From Chromatiales bacterium (lineage in GTDB: Bacteria > Pseudomonadota > Gammaproteobacteria > Thiohalomonadales > Thiohalomonadaceae), in contig QKFD01000073.1 of assembly GCA_003251535.1 (NCBI GenBank), forward strand, positions 62,001 to 126,000: a stretch of DNA of 64,000 bases, given 5' to 3'. Position numbers and translations under genes: made by a program. The notes under the pieces are model-generated. The model had not been told where the DNA came from. It saw only the letters and a program-made list of their open reading frames with translations, and ran no database searches. This document shows positions 23,227 to 31,830 of this stretch, in pieces (within the stretch, counting starts at the first letter, position 1; the number at the start of each line of letters is the position of its first letter).

Positions 23227-24513
23227 ATGAACATCGCCGCCCTCTCCCTCGCCCAGAGCCCGCCACTGGCGGTCCCACTACGCTTTTTCCTCACCGCCCC
23301 GCTGCTGCTGGCTGCCGCCGCGTTGCTGCTGCTGTGGCAGGGGCCGGAGCTGCTGCTCTCACGCTGGAGCCCTGGGATGCTGGCTGCCACCCATCTCGTC
23401 ACCCTCGGCTTCGCCGCCCAGGTGATGGTGGGGGCGATCCAGCAGCTGCTGCCGGTGCTGGCCGCGGCCCCACTCCCCCGTCCGCGCCTCACCGCCCGTC
23501 TCATTCACCTCCCCCTTACCGCCGGCACCCTTGCCCTCGCGGCCGGCTTTGTCACCGCCACCCCGCTGGCGTTGGTCATCGCCCTACCGCTCCTGGGGAT
23601 GGCCGCCCTGCTGTTCCTGCTGGCCACCCTCTACGCCCTGCGGGGTAACCGCTCCCACCACGCCACCACCCGCGGCATCCAGTGGGCGCTGGCCGCCTTC
23701 GCCATCACCGCCCTCCTCGGGTTACTCCTACTGGCCGGTTGGGCACTGCCGGAGGTGGCACTGCGCCGTCAACTCACCGATCTCCATGCCGCTTGGGGGG
23801 CGCTAGGCTGGATCCTGCTGCTGGTGGTAGCCGTGGCCTACACCGTGGTGCCCATGTTCCAGGTCACCCCTGAATACCCACGCTCGATGCAGCGCTGGTT
23901 GCTGCCCGCCATGGTGCTGGCCCTCGCCGGCTGGAGCCTGCTGCGCGCCAATGGTGGGGAGGATGTCGCCTGGCTACCGGCCCTGCTACTGACCGCGGGG
24001 GCAGTCACCTTCGCCCTCACTACGGTGCAACTCCAACAGCGGCGCCGGCGGCGCTTAGCAGACGTAACGGTGGACTATTGGCGGCTTGGGGTGGGGGCAC
24101 TGCTGACGGCGGCGGCGGCCTGGTGGGGGCGACTGGCGCTGCCCGGCTGGGCACCATCGCTGGAGCTGTTGGCGGGTCTACTGCTCTTGGTGGGATTTGG
24201 GGTGTCGGTGATGAGCGGGATGCTCTATAAGATCGTGCCCTTCCTGGTCTGGCTCCACCTCAACAACCAGCTCCAGCAGGCGGGCCGTCCCCTAGGGGAG
24301 GTGCCCCACATGAAACAGGTGATCCCCGACGCCCATGCCCGCCGCCAGTTTCACCTCCACCTCGCCGCCCTTGCCTTCCTGGTCGCCACCCTGATCTGGC
24401 CGCCACTGGCACGTCCCGCCGCCCTCCTCTGGCTGGCCAGCAGCCTGGCCCTCGGCAGGAACCTACTAGCGGCAGCGCGACTCTATCAGCGGCGCCTCAC
24501 CCCCACCCCTTAG
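23227..24513 (+). CDS. NnrS/haem-copper-oxidase-subunit-I-like membrane protein
   Basis: Polytopic inner-membrane protein of 428 residues with about 12 hydrophobic segments. The stretch ATHLVTLGFAAQVMVGAIQQ, with a conserved His in a helix, and DLHAAWGALGW and IVPFLVWLHLNNQ resemble NnrS-type and oxidase subunit I-like haem proteins. NnrS proteins reduce nitrosative stress in denitrifiers. I prefer the ATG at 23227 over GTG at 23221 because of the GAGG spacing. It is the third gene after the FNR/DNR site. The exact family within this group is uncertain; a haem- or copper-binding sensor or permease is possible. Confidence 0.7.
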   Translation: MNIAALSLAQSPPLAVPLRFFLTAPLLLAAAALLLLWQGPELLLSRWSPGMLAATHLVTLGFAAQVMVGAIQQLLPVLAAAPLPRPRLTARLIHLPLTAGTLALAAGFVTATPLALVIALPLLGMAALLFLLATLYALRGNRSHHATTRGIQWALAAFAITALLGLLLLAGWALPEVALRRQLTDLHAAWGALGWILLLVVAVAYTVVPMFQVTPEYPRSMQRWLLPAMVLALAGWSLLRANGGEDVAWLPALLLTAGAVTFALTTVQLQQRRRRRLADVTVDYWRLGVGALLTAAAAWWGRLALPGWAPSLELLAGLLLLVGFGVSVMSGMLYKIVPFLVWLHLNNQLQQAGRPLGEVPHMKQVIPDAHARRQFHLHLAALAFLVATLIWPPLARPAALLWLASSLALGRNLLAAARLYQRRLTPTP

Positions 24514-24570
24514 AAGAAGAGGCGGGCGCGGCCTGTCACCATGCAAGTGAGCCGCACCAGCAGAACGCGC

Positions 24571-25317
24571 CTAGCCGGCCCCACCCCGCTGCCGCAGCGC
24601 CTCAAAGAGGACCACCCCAGCCGCCACCGAGACATTGAGGCTCGACACGCTACCGGCCATCGGGATACGGACCAGGAGATCGCACACCTCACGGGTCAGG
24701 CGCCGCAACCCGCTCCCCTCCGCCCCCAGCACCAGGGCCAGGGGGCCGGTGAGTTGGGTGTCATAGAGCGACTGCTCGCCCTCCCCCGCGGTGCCGACCA
24801 CCCACACCCCGTTCTCCTTGAGAAAGCGCAGGGTGCGGGCGAGGTTGGTGACTTGGATAAACGGCACGCTCTCGGCGGCGCCGGAGGCCACCTTACGCGC
24901 CACCGCCGTGAGGCCACAGGCGCGGTCGCGCGGGGCGATCACCGCCTGGACGCCGGCGGCATCGGCAGAGCGCAGGCAGGCACCGAGATTGTGGGGATCA
25001 GTCACCCCATCCAGCACCAACAGAAAGGGGGGTAGGGTCAGATCCACCAGCAGCTGCTCCAGATCCCGCTCACTGCCAGCGGGGCGCAGCTCTACCCGTG
25101 CCACCACCCCCTGATGGTTCTCGCCGGAGGCGAGCCGATCCAGCTCACGCCGCCCCACCTCCTGCCAGGCGATACCCGCGGTGGTCAGCTCCCGCTGTAG
25201 GGCAGCGAGTCGCTGATCGTGGCGGGCGCTATCGGTCCATAGCTCCACCACCGAACCGGGTCGGGCGAGCAGCGCCTGCACGCTGTGCAGACCCCACACC
25301 AACCCCGTCTCTGCCAT
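24571..25317 (-). CDS. rlmB: 23S rRNA (guanosine-2251 2'-O)-methyltransferase RlmB
   Basis: SpoU-family knotted methyltransferase of 248 residues. The N-terminal ribosome-binding domain starts WGLHSVQALL. The catalytic motifs are LVLDGVTDPHNLGACLRSADAAG (motif 1 with Asn and Arg), LVLGAEGSGLRRL (motif 2) and IPMAGSVSSLNVSVAAGVVLFE (motif 3). It methylates G2251 in the 23S rRNA P-loop using SAM. It starts one base after the rnr stop, the classical rnr-rlmB operon order. Confidence 0.97.
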   Translation of the reverse strand: MAETGLVWGLHSVQALLARPGSVVELWTDSARHDQRLAALQRELTTAGIAWQEVGRRELDRLASGENHQGVVARVELRPAGSERDLEQLLVDLTLPPFLLVLDGVTDPHNLGACLRSADAAGVQAVIAPRDRACGLTAVARKVASGAAESVPFIQVTNLARTLRFLKENGVWVVGTAGEGEQSLYDTQLTGPLALVLGAEGSGLRRLTREVCDLLVRIPMAGSVSSLNVSVAAGVVLFEALRQRGGAG

Positions 25318-27528
25318 CTAGGCCAACTCCGCCGCGGCCAGCTCAAAGTCCATCTTGCGCTCGTCGAGATCGACCCGCACCACCTTGATCCGTACCTTGT
25401 CGGCCAAGCGATAGGTCTTGTGGGTGCGCTCCCCCAACAGCCGATGCTTGGCGGGATCGAAGTGGTAGTAGTCGTTGCGCAAGGCGGTGACATGGACCAG
25501 CCCTTCAACATAGATGTCGTTCAACTCGACAAAGATGCCAAAGCCGGTGACCCCGGTGATGATGCCATCAAACTCCTCGCCCACCCGCTCCATCATGAAC
25601 TCACACTTGAGCCAGTCGGTGGCGTCGCGGCTCGCCTCATCGGCCCGCCGCTCGGTCATGGAGCTGTGTTCGCCCAGCACCACCATATCGGCCATCCCGT
25701 AGCGGAAGCTCTCCGGCGGCTGGCCGCTGATCAGGTGGCGGATGGCGCGATGGACCAGTAGGTCCGGGTAGCGACGAATAGGGGAGGTGAAGTGGGTATA
25801 GGCCTCATAGGAGAGACCGAAGTGGCCATGGTTCTCCGGGGAGTAGACCGCCTGCGAGAGGCTGCGCAACATCACCGTCTGGATGAGATGGGCATCGGGA
25901 CGGTGTTTTACGGAGTCGAGCAGGGCGCCATAGTCCCGTGCCTGGGGTTTGTCGCCGCCGCCCAGGGAGAGGCCCAGCTCCTTGAGGAAGGCACGCAGGT
26001 CCTCCAGCTTGTGGGCCGGCGGCCCCTCGTGGACGCGGTAGAGGATGGGGATCTCCCCCTTGGAGAGGAAGTCGGCCGTGGCGGTATTGGCCAGCAACAT
26101 ACACTCCTCGATGAGGCGATGGGCATCGTTGCGCACCACCGGCACGATACGCTCGATCTTCTTCCCTTCACCAAAGACGATGCGGGTCTCGGTGGTCTCG
26201 AAATCGATGGCACCGCGCTTTTTGCGCTGTCCCAGCAGCGCCTGGAACAGGGCGTAGAGCGCCTCCAGGTGGGGGAGCAGGGCGGCATACTCCTCCCGTA
26301 GCGCGCTATCCCCCTCCACCAGCATCGCCGCCACCTTGTTGTAGGTGAGGCGGGCGTGGGAGCGCATCACCGCGGGATAGAACTGATACTTGCCGAGCCG
26401 ACCCGCGGCGCTCACCTGCATGTCACACACCATGCAGAGGCGATCCACCTGCGGATTGATGGAGCACAGACCGTTGGATAGCTCCTCCGGCAACATCGGG
26501 ATCACCCGGCCGGGGAAGTAGACCGAGGTCCCGCGCATCCGCGCCTCGGCATCGAAGGCGCTGCCCGGCCGCACATAGTGGGAGACATCGGCGATGGCCA
26601 CCACCAGACGCCACCCCTTGCCACGCCGCTCGGCAAATACCGCGTCATCGAAGTCGCGGGCATCCTCGCCGTCGATGGTGACCAGCGGCAGGGAGCGGAG
26701 ATCCACCCGATCCGTCTTGGCCTCTTCTGGCACCTCCCGCGGCAGCTCCTCCCGCTCCAGCTCTACCAGCGGCGACCAGTCGTGGGGGAGGTCGTGGGTG
26801 CGGATAGCGATATCCACCTCCATCCCTGGGGCCATGTGCTCTCCCAGGATCTCCACTACACGACCGATGGGTAGCCGGTGACGCTGCGGCTGCTCCAGGA
26901 TCTCCACCACCACCATCTGCCCATGGCGAGCGCCGTAGGCGTTCTCCGTGGGCACCAGGATATCGAGCGGGATACGCTTGTTGTCCGCCACCACCTGGCC
27001 GACCCCGGACTCGTTGTAGTAGCGTCCCGCCACCCGCTTGGTGTTGTGCTCCAACACCTCGACGATGGCGGCCTCGCGCCGACCACGCCGATCGATGCCG
27101 GTGACCCGCACCACCACCCGGTCGCGGTGAAATACCTGCTGCATCTCCCGCGAGGTGAGGAAGAGATCGTCCGAACCATCCTCCGGGGCCACAAAGCCGA
27201 AACCGTCGGGATGGCCGATGACACGGCCCCGGATGAGATCCATCTTATGGACCAGCCCATAGCCGCCACGGCGGTTATAGATGAGCTGCCCATCGCGCTC
27301 CATCGCCCGCAGACGCCGCTTCAGCGCCTCCAGCTGCTCCGGCTGCCGCAGCTGCAACTCCTTGGCGATCTGCTCCCGGTTGAGAGGCACTCCGGCCCGT
27401 TCCAGAAGCTCCATAATGAACTCCCGGCTGGGGATGGGGTTTTCGTACTTCTCTGCCTCGCGGACGCGGTAGGGATCTTCGACTTGGGGGGTCTGTTTGC
27501 GGTTTCTTCTGCGGCGTTTTTGGGCCAT
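25318..27528 (-). CDS. rnr: Ribonuclease R
   Basis: Processive 3'-5' exoribonuclease of 736 residues that degrades structured RNA. The order is an N-terminal helix-turn-helix (about 35-105), cold-shock domains (about 105-255), a catalytic RNB domain (about 270-600) with DGEDARDFDDA metal ligands, and an S1 domain (about 640-720). E. coli RNase R has 813 residues with a long basic C-terminal tail. Here the protein ends soon after S1 (MDFELAAAELA). It is the N-terminus that is basic (MAQKRRRRNRKQ). The operon continues with rlmB. Confidence 0.97.
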   Translation of the reverse strand: MAQKRRRRNRKQTPQVEDPYRVREAEKYENPIPSREFIMELLERAGVPLNREQIAKELQLRQPEQLEALKRRLRAMERDGQLIYNRRGGYGLVHKMDLIRGRVIGHPDGFGFVAPEDGSDDLFLTSREMQQVFHRDRVVVRVTGIDRRGRREAAIVEVLEHNTKRVAGRYYNESGVGQVVADNKRIPLDILVPTENAYGARHGQMVVVEILEQPQRHRLPIGRVVEILGEHMAPGMEVDIAIRTHDLPHDWSPLVELEREELPREVPEEAKTDRVDLRSLPLVTIDGEDARDFDDAVFAERRGKGWRLVVAIADVSHYVRPGSAFDAEARMRGTSVYFPGRVIPMLPEELSNGLCSINPQVDRLCMVCDMQVSAAGRLGKYQFYPAVMRSHARLTYNKVAAMLVEGDSALREEYAALLPHLEALYALFQALLGQRKKRGAIDFETTETRIVFGEGKKIERIVPVVRNDAHRLIEECMLLANTATADFLSKGEIPILYRVHEGPPAHKLEDLRAFLKELGLSLGGGDKPQARDYGALLDSVKHRPDAHLIQTVMLRSLSQAVYSPENHGHFGLSYEAYTHFTSPIRRYPDLLVHRAIRHLISGQPPESFRYGMADMVVLGEHSSMTERRADEASRDATDWLKCEFMMERVGEEFDGIITGVTGFGIFVELNDIYVEGLVHVTALRNDYYHFDPAKHRLLGERTHKTYRLADKVRIKVVRVDLDERKMDFELAAAELA

Positions 27529-27722
27529 CGGCTGCCTGGGGTAGGTTGGGGTGGGCTGCTGAAACCATCTATTCTACCAGCCAGCGCTGGGAAAGGCGGC
27601 CACTCGCTGACAGGCGGAAGAGAGAAATTTGGCCATTGCCAAACACAACCGTTGACAGCAAGGCCACAGCGGTTTAAAGTGCGCGCCTTCCCGATGACTG
27701 GGAAGTGAAATGAAGTCACCTT

Positions 27723-27809
27723 GCCGAGGTGGCGGAATTGGTAGACGCGCTAGTTTCAGGTACTAGTGGATTAATCTCCGTGGAGGTTCGAGTCCTCTCC
27801 TCGGCACCA
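27723..27809 (+). tRNA. tRNA-Leu(CAG)
   Basis: An 87-base class II tRNA with encoded CCA. GCCGAGG pairs with CCTCGGC, and the anticodon loop TTCAGGT between CTAGT and ACTAG gives CAG. It closely resembles the E. coli tRNA-Leu(CAG) body. It is divergent from rnr and followed by its own terminator. Confidence 0.97.
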
Positions 27810-27839
27810 GATACCCAGGTCCTCCGGACCTACAAAAAA

Positions 27840-27862
27840 GCCACCTCCGGGTGGCTTTTTTT
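27840..27862 (+). terminator. Rho-independent terminator of tRNA-Leu
   Basis: GCCACC at 27840-27845 pairs with GGTGGC at 27850-27855, with a TCCG loop, six A residues before and seven T residues after. A smaller hairpin AGGTCC-TCC-GGACCT lies between it and the tRNA. Confidence 0.93.
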
Positions 27863-27898
27863 ATGCCCGAAAATCCCTAGCCCCCCACCTAAGCGCCC

Positions 27899-27932
27899 CG
27901 TAGTGGGGCGGGACAACGCCTGCCCCACTACG
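27899..27932 (-). terminator. Hairpin downstream of the LEA14-like gene
   Basis: CGTAGTGGGGC at 27899-27909 is the perfect complement of GCCCCACTACG at 27922-27932, ten bases after the minus-strand gene ends at 27942. There is no T-run next to the stem, so terminator function is inferred from position. Confidence 0.5.
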
Positions 27933-27941
27933 CGCCAACGC

Positions 27942-28427
27942 CTAATTCAACACGGGGCGAGAGGCCGCCAGATGCCCCAAGCTGACATAAGGGAGCACCT
28001 GGGGCTGTCCTATGAAGATAAATCCACCGTACAGTTCCCAATCAAAATTGCCCATCTGTCCCTTATCTTCCGGGATGAAAGGCAGCGCCCACTCCAGATC
28101 TTTACCGATGATATTGCCACTCACCCGCACCGATTCATGGGGCGGGATGGTAAAGCCGCCGTCGGTGATACCACGTCCGAACAGCTCGCCATTGATCATG
28201 ATGTGATAGTTGAAGCTCTCCACCGGTAGGGCGAAGGGATTGGGATTGTAGATATCGAAGTACAGCCGATAGCGCTGATCCATGAGGGCCACGTAGTCGG
28301 TCCCCATTTTCAGCAGTTTGACGGTGGGGGTCGCCACCGACTGGTCCGGTTTCAACGTATAGGGCCCACACCCTATCAGTAGCAACAACAGCCAGCTGGC
28401 CAACCCAAATTTCCAATAACGGGGCAT
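27942..28427 (-). CDS. LEA14-like (WHy domain) lipoprotein
   Basis: Lipoprotein of 161 residues with a signal peptide ending in the lipobox LIGC (Cys near residue 20). The mature domain matches the LEA type 2/WHy fold: YRLYFDIYNPNPFALPVESFNYHIMINGELFGRG, then a Gly-rich strand set. Related bacterial proteins are linked to desiccation or osmotic tolerance, but the molecular role is unclear. Asp is absent directly after the lipid Cys (Cys-Gly), which suggests outer-membrane sorting. Confidence 0.85.
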   Translation of the reverse strand: MPRYWKFGLASWLLLLLIGCGPYTLKPDQSVATPTVKLLKMGTDYVALMDQRYRLYFDIYNPNPFALPVESFNYHIMINGELFGRGITDGGFTIPPHESVRVSGNIIGKDLEWALPFIPEDKGQMGNFDWELYGGFIFIGQPQVLPYVSLGHLAASRPVLN

Positions 28428-28576
28428 ATGCAGTCTCCTCCTGAGTTCCTTGTCGGCCCCCCTTATCCTCGGGGTTAACCGACGCAGCGAGCGCTACCAT
28501 GCCACTGGAGGGGGGAAAACGGCAAGAGTGACCCCCTCCGCGGCCGGTGCGTCGATCCCTGGTCAACACTCCATGT

Positions 28577-29584
28577 TTATAGTCGCGGCATGACTCGCTC
28601 TGCAATGAACTCCGCCAGCGGTGCCATCTCCCCATAGTCAGCCGCCACCTCCTGGAGGTAGCCGACGGTGCGGGGGATATCCTTCAGATAGCCCGCCTTG
28701 CCATCGCGGTGATTCAGACGGGCGAAGATCCCCGCCACCTTGAGATGGCGCTGGAGCCCCATGAGATCGAACCAGCGCAGGAACTGCGCCTCAGCCGGCG
28801 CTTGGAGGATGCCGTGATCGAGGGCGAGGTCGTGGTAGCCCACCACCCACCCCTCCACCTGGGCCCGCGGCCAAGCGATATAGGCATCGCGCAAGAGGGA
28901 GACGAGATCGTAGGTTACGGGGCCCCACACCGCATCCTGAAAGTCGAGGATGCCGGGGTTGTGGCGGTTCACCATTAGGTTGCGCGAATGGTAGTCACGG
29001 TGGACCGCCACCTGCGGCTGCTCCAAGGCATTTTCGATCAGCCGCTCAAACAGCCGCTCCAACATCTGCTCCTCTGCCTCACTCAAGGTGAGTCCCAAGT
29101 GGCGCACCAACAGCCAGTCGCGGAACAGCGCCATCTCCCGGGCGAGGAGTGCGCGGTCGTAGGGGGGCAGCTCACCGGCTTGGGGGCCACAGGCCTGGAG
29201 GGCGGCCAAGGCACCGAGGGCATCGCCATACAGCCGCTCCACACTCTCAGGATTCAGCTCATCGAGATATTGGCGGGTACCAAGATCAGAGAGCAGCAGA
29301 AAACCCCGATCCAGCGCCTCGGCGTAGATCTCCGGCACATGCAGGCCGATGGCCCGGAGACGGCGAGCGAGGGTGACAAAGGGGTGGCTATCCTCCCGCT
29401 CAGGGGGGGCATCCATGACAATGCGGCTCTCCTCCGGGAGCTGCACCCGGAAGTAGCGACGGAAACTGGCATCGGCAGAGGCGGGGGTGATCTCATAATC
29501 CGCCAGGCCGAGATCATGGCGCAGCCAGTGGTGGATTTGGGCAAGACGCTCCGGCACGGCGGACTCCGGCAGGGTAGTGAACAA
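28577..29584 (-). CDS. amgK: AmgK-like sugar kinase (aminoglycoside phosphotransferase fold)
   Basis: Cytoplasmic kinase of 335 residues from a TTG at 29584; longer starts at 29626 or 29635 are possible. The kinase-like fold shows the catalytic loop VHRDYHSRNLMV, the metal-binding DFQDAVWGPVTYDLVSLL and an N-terminal ATP-site region with DASFRRYFRV. This matches AmgK, which phosphorylates the anomeric carbon of MurNAc and GlcNAc during peptidoglycan recycling. In Pseudomonas amgK is followed by murU, but no nucleotidyltransferase is adjacent here. A TAAAAT promoter-like hexamer just upstream of 29584 supports the shorter start. Confidence 0.8.
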   Translation of the reverse strand: MFTTLPESAVPERLAQIHHWLRHDLGLADYEITPASADASFRRYFRVQLPEESRIVMDAPPEREDSHPFVTLARRLRAIGLHVPEIYAEALDRGFLLLSDLGTRQYLDELNPESVERLYGDALGALAALQACGPQAGELPPYDRALLAREMALFRDWLLVRHLGLTLSEAEEQMLERLFERLIENALEQPQVAVHRDYHSRNLMVNRHNPGILDFQDAVWGPVTYDLVSLLRDAYIAWPRAQVEGWVVGYHDLALDHGILQAPAEAQFLRWFDLMGLQRHLKVAGIFARLNHRDGKAGYLKDIPRTVGYLQEVAADYGEMAPLAEFIAERVMPRL

Positions 29585-29709
29585 GGGGGGCGATTTTAGC
29601 CTGTTAAGGCCGCCAGTCCAGGCCATGCTCGCCACCGCCGGTTGTCCCCAACGGCCGGGCGGTGGATAGTAGGCCCCCTCTCAGTCCGACTCCACGAAAG
29701 GCAAACCGA

Positions 29710-30384
29710 ATGGAAGATCTGCGAACCTCCGAGACTTGGCGCATATTCCGCATCCAGGCGGAGCTCATTGACGGCATCGAGACCCTCAACGAGTTGGGGC
29801 CGGCGGTCTCCCTGTTTGGCGGTGCCCGCTTCCAGGAGGCAGACCCCTACTACCAGGCCGCGGTGGAGGTGGCCGGCGGCCTCTCCCAGGCTGGGATCGC
29901 CGTCATCACCGGCGGCGGCCCCGGCATCATGGAGGCCGGCAACCGTGGCGCCAAGCCCTATGCCGGGACCTCGGTGGGCCTCAACATCCACCTGCCCCAC
30001 GAGCAGTCCTCCAATATCCACCAGGACCTCGGGCTCAAATTTCGCTACTTCTTTGTACGCAAGCTGATGTTTGTCAAATATGCCATCGGCTACGTCATTT
30101 TCCCTGGCGGCTACGGCACCATGGATGAGTTCTTCGAGGCGCTCACCCTCATCCAGACCAACAAGATCCGCCGTTTCCCGGTGGTGCTCTACGGCCGCGA
30201 CTACTGGCAGGGGCTCATCCACTGGATGGGGGATAAGATGCTTGCCCACGGCTGTATCTGTCCTGAGGACCTTGAGCTGTTCCATCTGGTGGCAACGCCG
30301 CAGGAGGCCCTCGATATCCTCTTGGCCCACCACGAGCAGGCCAAGCAGACCTTCCCCGGTGACCGGCGCCAGACCCACCCCTAA
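29710..30384 (+). CDS. LOG-family (TIGR00730-type) protein
   Basis: Rossmann-fold protein of 224 residues carrying the family's hallmark motifs ITGGGPGIMEAGNRGA and IFPGGYGTMDEFFEALTLIQ (PGGxGTxxE). Members hydrolyse nucleoside 5'-monophosphates to release the base, as in cytokinin activation or PpnN-like purine metabolism. The ATG at 29710 follows AAAGG; the upstream in-frame part is not conserved in character. The gene diverges from the amgK-like gene and precedes a GNAT gene on the same strand. Confidence 0.9.
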   Translation: MEDLRTSETWRIFRIQAELIDGIETLNELGPAVSLFGGARFQEADPYYQAAVEVAGGLSQAGIAVITGGGPGIMEAGNRGAKPYAGTSVGLNIHLPHEQSSNIHQDLGLKFRYFFVRKLMFVKYAIGYVIFPGGYGTMDEFFEALTLIQTNKIRRFPVVLYGRDYWQGLIHWMGDKMLAHGCICPEDLELFHLVATPQEALDILLAHHEQAKQTFPGDRRQTHP

Positions 30385-30457
30385 GGGGGCGCAGGTAGCT
30401 TGCAGCGGCCCCCATACGGAGATACCGTTTTCCCTCTGCGACCAGGAGCCCGCCACC

Positions 30458-31306
30458 GTGACCCCACCCCCTATCGAGATCCGCCCAGCCACCGCTGCCG
30501 AGGTTGACCTGATGGTCGATTGGGCCGCCCGCGAGGGGTGGAACCCCGGCCTACACGATGCCACCTGCTTTCGCGCCCAAGCGGCCGACGGCTTTCTCGT
30601 GGCGCTACAGGAGGGGGAGCCCATCGGGGGGATCTCGGCGGTGAGTTACGGCGGCTTTGGCTTCCTTGGCTTCTATATTGTGGTGCCCCAGGCCCGGGGG
30701 CAGGGCCATGGGATCGCCCTCTGGCAGCAGGCCATGGCACGCCTTGCCGGTCAGGTGGTGGGGCTGGACGGGGTGTTTGCCCAGCAGGAGAACTACGCCC
30801 GCTCCGGTTTCCGTTTCGCCTATCGCAATCTGCGCTTTGAGTGGCTCAACCGGCCCATCAGCGCACCGCACGAACGGATCGCAACGCCCGACAGCGTGGC
30901 CCGTGCGGCGCTGCTCGCATACGACCGCACCTGCTTCCCGGCCCCGCGGGAGCGATTCTTGGAGTGTTGGTTGGCACTGCCGGAGAGCACCACCCGGGTG
31001 CTATTACGAGGTGACGAGGTGGCAGGCTACGGCACCATCCGCCGCTGTCGCAGCGGCTGGAAGGTGGGGCCGCTCTTCGCCGATGATCGGGCTGGCGCCA
31101 CCGCCCTACTCGCCGCTCTCTGCGATCAGGCAGAGAGCGGCGCCGCCATCTATCTGGATGTACCGGAGCCCCACGCCGCCGCCATGGCGCTGGCCGCAGA
31201 GCTGGAGATGCGCGAGGTATTTGGCACCGCCCGCATGTATCTGGGCGCGCCACCCGCCATCACCCTAGAGCGGGTGTTCGGCGTGACCACCTTTGAACTC
31301 GGTTGA
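30458..31306 (+). CDS. GNAT-family N-acetyltransferase with C-terminal acetyltransferase-like domain
   Basis: Encodes 282 residues. The N-terminal GNAT domain (about 5-130) shows IEIRPATAAEVDLMVDWAAREGWNPG and the acetyl-CoA loop PQARGQGHGIALW, followed by YARSGFRFAYRNLRF. The second half (about 140-282) looks like the Acetyltransf_18 domain with YGTIRRCRSGWKVGPLFADD. The substrate is unknown. The GTG at 30458 is preceded by AGGAG; longer in-frame starts would overlap the LOG-family gene. A hairpin follows the stop. Confidence 0.87.
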   Translation: MTPPPIEIRPATAAEVDLMVDWAAREGWNPGLHDATCFRAQAADGFLVALQEGEPIGGISAVSYGGFGFLGFYIVVPQARGQGHGIALWQQAMARLAGQVVGLDGVFAQQENYARSGFRFAYRNLRFEWLNRPISAPHERIATPDSVARAALLAYDRTCFPAPRERFLECWLALPESTTRVLLRGDEVAGYGTIRRCRSGWKVGPLFADDRAGATALLAALCDQAESGAAIYLDVPEPHAAAMALAAELEMREVFGTARMYLGAPPAITLERVFGVTTFELG

Positions 31307-31327
31307 GACGGCCGACCCACAGGTCGA

Positions 31328-31356
31328 GGGCGGAGGCCGCTTAAGCGGCCCCGCCC
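31328..31356. terminator. Convergent hairpin between the GNAT gene and a hypothetical gene
   Basis: GGGCGGAGGCCGC at 31328-31340 pairs with GCGGCCCCGCCC at 31345-31356 around a TTAA loop that contains the stop codon of the minus-strand gene. It is probably a shared terminator for two converging genes. There is no T-run. Confidence 0.55.
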
Positions 31357-31706
31357 GCAGTGGCGGCAGCCGGTGGTGCGGTCACCGCATCCTTCGCCGT
31401 GCGCCAGGCGCAATCTAACATCCGCCCCATACTGGGGTCCTCGGCGCCGAGGACCCAGCTGGCGACTACCCGCTCCAGCGCGGGGTCCCCCTTGCCGAGC
31501 GCCACCCGGTGCATACAGGCCATCACCCGATGCATGATCTCGTTGATGAGCCGCAGCTGCTCCGGCTCATCGACCCCACTGCCAAACATCTCATAGCTGT
31601 TGCGCCCGACCACCGTCAGGGCGTGCCCAAGGGCCGCAAGGAAGATCAGCTTGCGAGCATCATCCAGCTCGGTGAGCCAGAGGCTCTGTGTATCAATCTC
31701 GTTCAT
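31341..31706 (-). CDS. Conserved-looking hypothetical helical protein
   Basis: Encodes 121 residues, largely alpha-helical: WLTELDDARKLIFLAALGHALTVVGRNS, then EPEQLRLINEIMHRVMACMHR and an Ala-rich tail. I chose the ATG at 31706 because the upstream residues look untranslated. No signal peptide, membrane segment or catalytic motif is visible, and the function is unknown. It converges with the GNAT gene. Confidence 0.75.
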   Translation of the reverse strand: MNEIDTQSLWLTELDDARKLIFLAALGHALTVVGRNSYEMFGSGVDEPEQLRLINEIMHRVMACMHRVALGKGDPALERVVASWVLGAEDPSMGRMLDCAWRTAKDAVTAPPAAATAGGAA

Positions 31707-31830
31707 TCCCGGTCTCCGAGCACCCACTCACGGGCGCGTTGAAGCGGTTGGAAAGACCTGCCATGGTCTGTATAAAAAACCCAAAAAGAAGCCATCGTCG
31801 GTGTCTCGCCGCCGGCTCGCCCACGCCCGA

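Noticed and set aside
29596..30624. 342-codon minus-strand open frame over the LOG-family gene
   Set aside because: The plus strand encodes the clear GGGPGIMEAG and PGGYGT motifs; the reverse frame has no recognisable feature.
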